Assembly: GCA_902795975.1 (NCBI GenBank)
Contig: CADBNE010000009.1
Span: forward strand, 1 to 13,911
DNA length: 13,911 bases
Reading direction: 5' to 3'
From: an uncultured Erysipelotrichaceae bacterium
GTDB lineage: Bacteria > Bacillota_I > Bacilli_A > RF39 > UBA660
Part shown: one piece after another, positions 11,783 through 13,911 of the stretch
Position numbering within the stretch: the stretch's first letter is position 1
Layout of the letters: every line of letters begins with the position of its first letter
Notes under the pieces: generated by a model
Told to the model about the DNA's origin: nothing
What the model saw: only the letters and a program-made list of their open reading frames with translations
Database searches by the model: none
Translations under genes and position numbers: made by a program

Positions 11783-13911
11783 ATGAAGTTTGAAGAATTA
11801 TCTAAAGAACAAACAAATAAAGTTGAATCAGAAATATTAGATAAATGGAAAAAAGAAGATATATTAAATAAAACTATAGAAAATAGAAAAGGTGCTGAAA
11901 ACTGGGTATTCTATGATGGACCAGCTACTGCTAATGGTAAACCAGGTATACATCATATGGTTGCTAAAGAATTAAAAGATACTTTCTGTAAATATAAAAC
12001 TATGAAAGGATATAGAGTACTTAGAAAAGTAGGTTGGGATACTCATGGTCTTCCAGTAGAAGTACAAGTAGAAAAACAATTAGGATTTTCAGGTAAAAAA
12101 GATATTGAAGAATATGGTATAGAAGCATTTAATCAAAAATGTAGAGAAAGTGTTTGGGAAAATGAATCAGCATTTAGAGAATTAACTGATAAGATGGGGC
12201 AATTCATTGATATAGAGAATCCTTATATAACTTATAATAATGACTATATAGAAACTGAATGGTGGATATTAAAGAAATTCTTTGATGAAGGATTACTTTA
12301 TAATGGATTTAAAGTTACTCCATATTGTCCAAGATGTGGAACTAGTTTATCTAGTCATGAAGTTGCACAAGAATATAAAGAAATAAGTGTTAATACTATT
12401 ACTGTTCCATTTAAAGTAAAAGGTGAAGAAGATACATATATATTAGTATGGACTACTACACCATGGACATTACTTGCTAATGTAGCTGCATGTGTTAACC
12501 CTAATTTTGAATATATTAAAGCAGAGTTAGATGGTAAAAAATATATAGTAGCATCTTCATTAGCTGATAAAGTATTAGGAGAAGGATATACTGTATTAGA
12601 AACATATAAAGGTACAGATTTAGAAGGATTAGAGTATGAACAATTTATACCAGAATTAAGTGTAGATAAGAAAGCATTCTATGTAACATTAGCAGATTAT
12701 GTTACAGCAGAAGATGGTACTGGTATAGTTCATATAGCACCTGCTTTTGGTGTAGATGATAATAATGTTGGAATGAAATATAATTTACCTGTACTTAATC
12801 CAGTAGGACCAGATGGTAAATATACAGAAGGACCATGGGTAGGTAGATTAGTAGTAGATCCTGAATTAGAAGTAGATATTATAAAATATTTAGCAGCTGA
12901 TAATAAAATATTTAAAAAACAAAAAATATTACATAATTATCCACACTGTTGGAGATGTAAAACTCCATTATTATATTATGCTAAACCAAGTTGGTATATA
13001 AAGACTACAGCATTTAAAGATAAAATAATTGAAGCTAATAGTAAAGTAAATTGGCATCCATCATATGTAGGTGAAAAAAGATTTGCTAACTGGTTAGAAA
13101 ATATGGTAGATTGGGGTATATCAAGAAATAGATATTGGGGTACACCAATTCCATTATGGACTTGTAGTTGTGGTCACATTGAATGTATAGGTTCTAGAGC
13201 TGAATTAGTAGAAAAAGCTGTAGAAAATATAGATGAATCTATAGAATTACATAGACCATTTGTAGATGATATACATTTAACTTGTCCAGAATGTGGAGAA
13301 AAAATGACTAGAATTACAGATGTATTAGATTGTTGGTTTGATAGTGGTTCAATGCCATTCTCACAATATCATTATCCATTTGAAAATAAAGAATTATTTG
13401 AATCTCAATTCCCAGCAGATTTTATAGCAGAAGGTGTAGACCAAACTAGAGGTTGGTTCTATACATTACTTGTTATATCTACATTTGTAATGGGTGAATC
13501 ATCATATAAAAATGTATTAGTAAATGATTTATTACTAGATAAGTTTGGTAAGAAAATGCATAAGAGTAGAGGAAATGCTATTGAACCATTTGGTATTATT
13601 GAAAAATATGGTGCTGATGCTATAAGATGGTATTTACCTAGTGTATCTCCAGTATGGACACCAATTAAATTTGATGAAGATGGATTAAAAGATGTATACT
13701 CTAAATTTATATCAACACTTAAAAATACATATAATTTCTTTGCTACATATGCTAACTTAGATAATGTAAATCCAACTGAATATAATATAGATTATGAATC
13801 ATTAGAAGAAATAGATAAATGGTTATTATCTAAATATAATAGATTAGTTAAAAATGTAGATAATTATATGGAAAACTATGATTTAACTAATACTGTTAGA
13901 GATATACAAAA
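11783..13911 (+). CDS. ileS: Isoleucyl-tRNA synthetase, type 2 (IleRS2), with GIHH signature, 3'-truncated
   Basis: The first 709 codons of a class I aminoacyl-tRNA synthetase that charges tRNA-Ile; the family is about 1,030-1,050 residues, so the anticodon-binding part is off the right edge. Type 2 (eukaryote-like) features are YDGPATANGKP, RYKTMKGY-like KYKTMKGY and GWDTHGLPVEVQVEK. The HIGH motif reads G55-I-H-H58, with residues 1 and 3 exchanged relative to HXGH. The KMSKS loop is KMHKS (591-595). Zinc-type cysteine pairs lie at 182/185 and 389/392, and a cluster begins at 461/463. The CP1 editing domain is present with TTTPWTL (from 224) and GTGIVHIAPAFG (312-323). GVDQTRGWFYTLL precedes KMHKS. 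ATG 11783 follows AAGGAGAG and is one base after the CYTH stop. Expression is under the tRNA-Ile T-box. I see no frameshift in the visible part. Confidence 0.96.
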   Translation, partial: MKFEELSKEQTNKVESEILDKWKKEDILNKTIENRKGAENWVFYDGPATANGKPGIHHMVAKELKDTFCKYKTMKGYRVLRKVGWDTHGLPVEVQVEKQLGFSGKKDIEEYGIEAFNQKCRESVWENESAFRELTDKMGQFIDIENPYITYNNDYIETEWWILKKFFDEGLLYNGFKVTPYCPRCGTSLSSHEVAQEYKEISVNTITVPFKVKGEEDTYILVWTTTPWTLLANVAACVNPNFEYIKAELDGKKYIVASSLADKVLGEGYTVLETYKGTDLEGLEYEQFIPELSVDKKAFYVTLADYVTAEDGTGIVHIAPAFGVDDNNVGMKYNLPVLNPVGPDGKYTEGPWVGRLVVDPELEVDIIKYLAADNKIFKKQKILHNYPHCWRCKTPLLYYAKPSWYIKTTAFKDKIIEANSKVNWHPSYVGEKRFANWLENMVDWGISRNRYWGTPIPLWTCSCGHIECIGSRAELVEKAVENIDESIELHRPFVDDIHLTCPECGEKMTRITDVLDCWFDSGSMPFSQYHYPFENKELFESQFPADFIAEGVDQTRGWFYTLLVISTFVMGESSYKNVLVNDLLLDKFGKKMHKSRGNAIEPFGIIEKYGADAIRWYLPSVSPVWTPIKFDEDGLKDVYSKFISTLKNTYNFFATYANLDNVNPTEYNIDYESLEEIDKWLLSKYNRLVKNVDNYMENYDLTNTVRDIQ

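Noticed and set aside
1..13911. Reassignment of TGA to Trp, as in Mollicutes
   Set aside because: TGA ends plsC (1846-1848) and the GNAT gene (11240-11242) at family-appropriate positions, and Trp is encoded by TGG throughout.
1..13911. CRISPR array, tRNA genes, insertion sequences or phage remnants
   Set aside because: No spaced direct repeats, cloverleaf sequences, transposase motifs or terminal inverted repeats were seen; short AT-rich repeats reflect base composition.

Overview
The window comes from a very AT-rich Gram-positive bacterium of the Bacillota, probably a Bacilli or Erysipelotrichia-like lineage related to the uncultured gut clades near Mollicutes. The evidence is a sepF-divIVA-ileS cluster, a tRNA-Ile T-box leader, YfhO, a DUF1292 protein, AGGAGG-type ribosome binding sites and TTGACA/TATAAT promoters. 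The code looks standard: Trp is TGG, and TGA ends plsC and the GNAT gene. The finer taxonomic placement is inference.

Layout. Bases 2-796 hold the end of a hybrid sensor histidine kinase (ATPase domain plus receiver). An 80-aa orphan gene with its own near-consensus promoter and terminator follows (860-1102), then a PlsC-type acyltransferase (1147-1848). That gene converges on, and overlaps by 6 nt, the large YfhO-family membrane protein gene on the minus strand (1843-4314). Both stop codons lie inside one shared bidirectional terminator hairpin. Next is a two-gene unit made of a DUF1292 protein (4455-4688) and an unrecognised 454-aa coiled-coil protein with a duplicated basic module (4690-6054). 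This unit converges on rpmB (ribosomal protein L28, minus strand) at a second bidirectional terminator. rpmB is divergent from dnaE (6444-9368), a short DNA polymerase III alpha subunit whose PHP domain has lost its metal-ligand histidines.

The right half is a cell-division and translation block: sepF (9460-9876), divIVA (9934-10374, with its own promoter), an isoleucine T-box (about 10376-10546), and then an apparent operon of a coiled-coil/GNAT acetyltransferase, a CYTH-domain protein and ileS (cut by the window end). The sepF-divIVA-ileS order is the classical Bacillota arrangement, but ylmG and ylmH are absent and two unrelated genes sit between the T-box and ileS. Uncharged tRNA-Ile should therefore switch on all three genes together.

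The most notable points are: the IleRS is the type 2 form with its HIGH motif rearranged to GIHH, the signature associated with very high mupirocin resistance; the T-box controls two extra genes; the dnaE PHP domain is degenerate; and there is an unassigned coiled-coil protein. I see no CRISPR array, tRNA, rRNA, insertion sequence or phage gene, and no non-coding gap longer than 300 bases.
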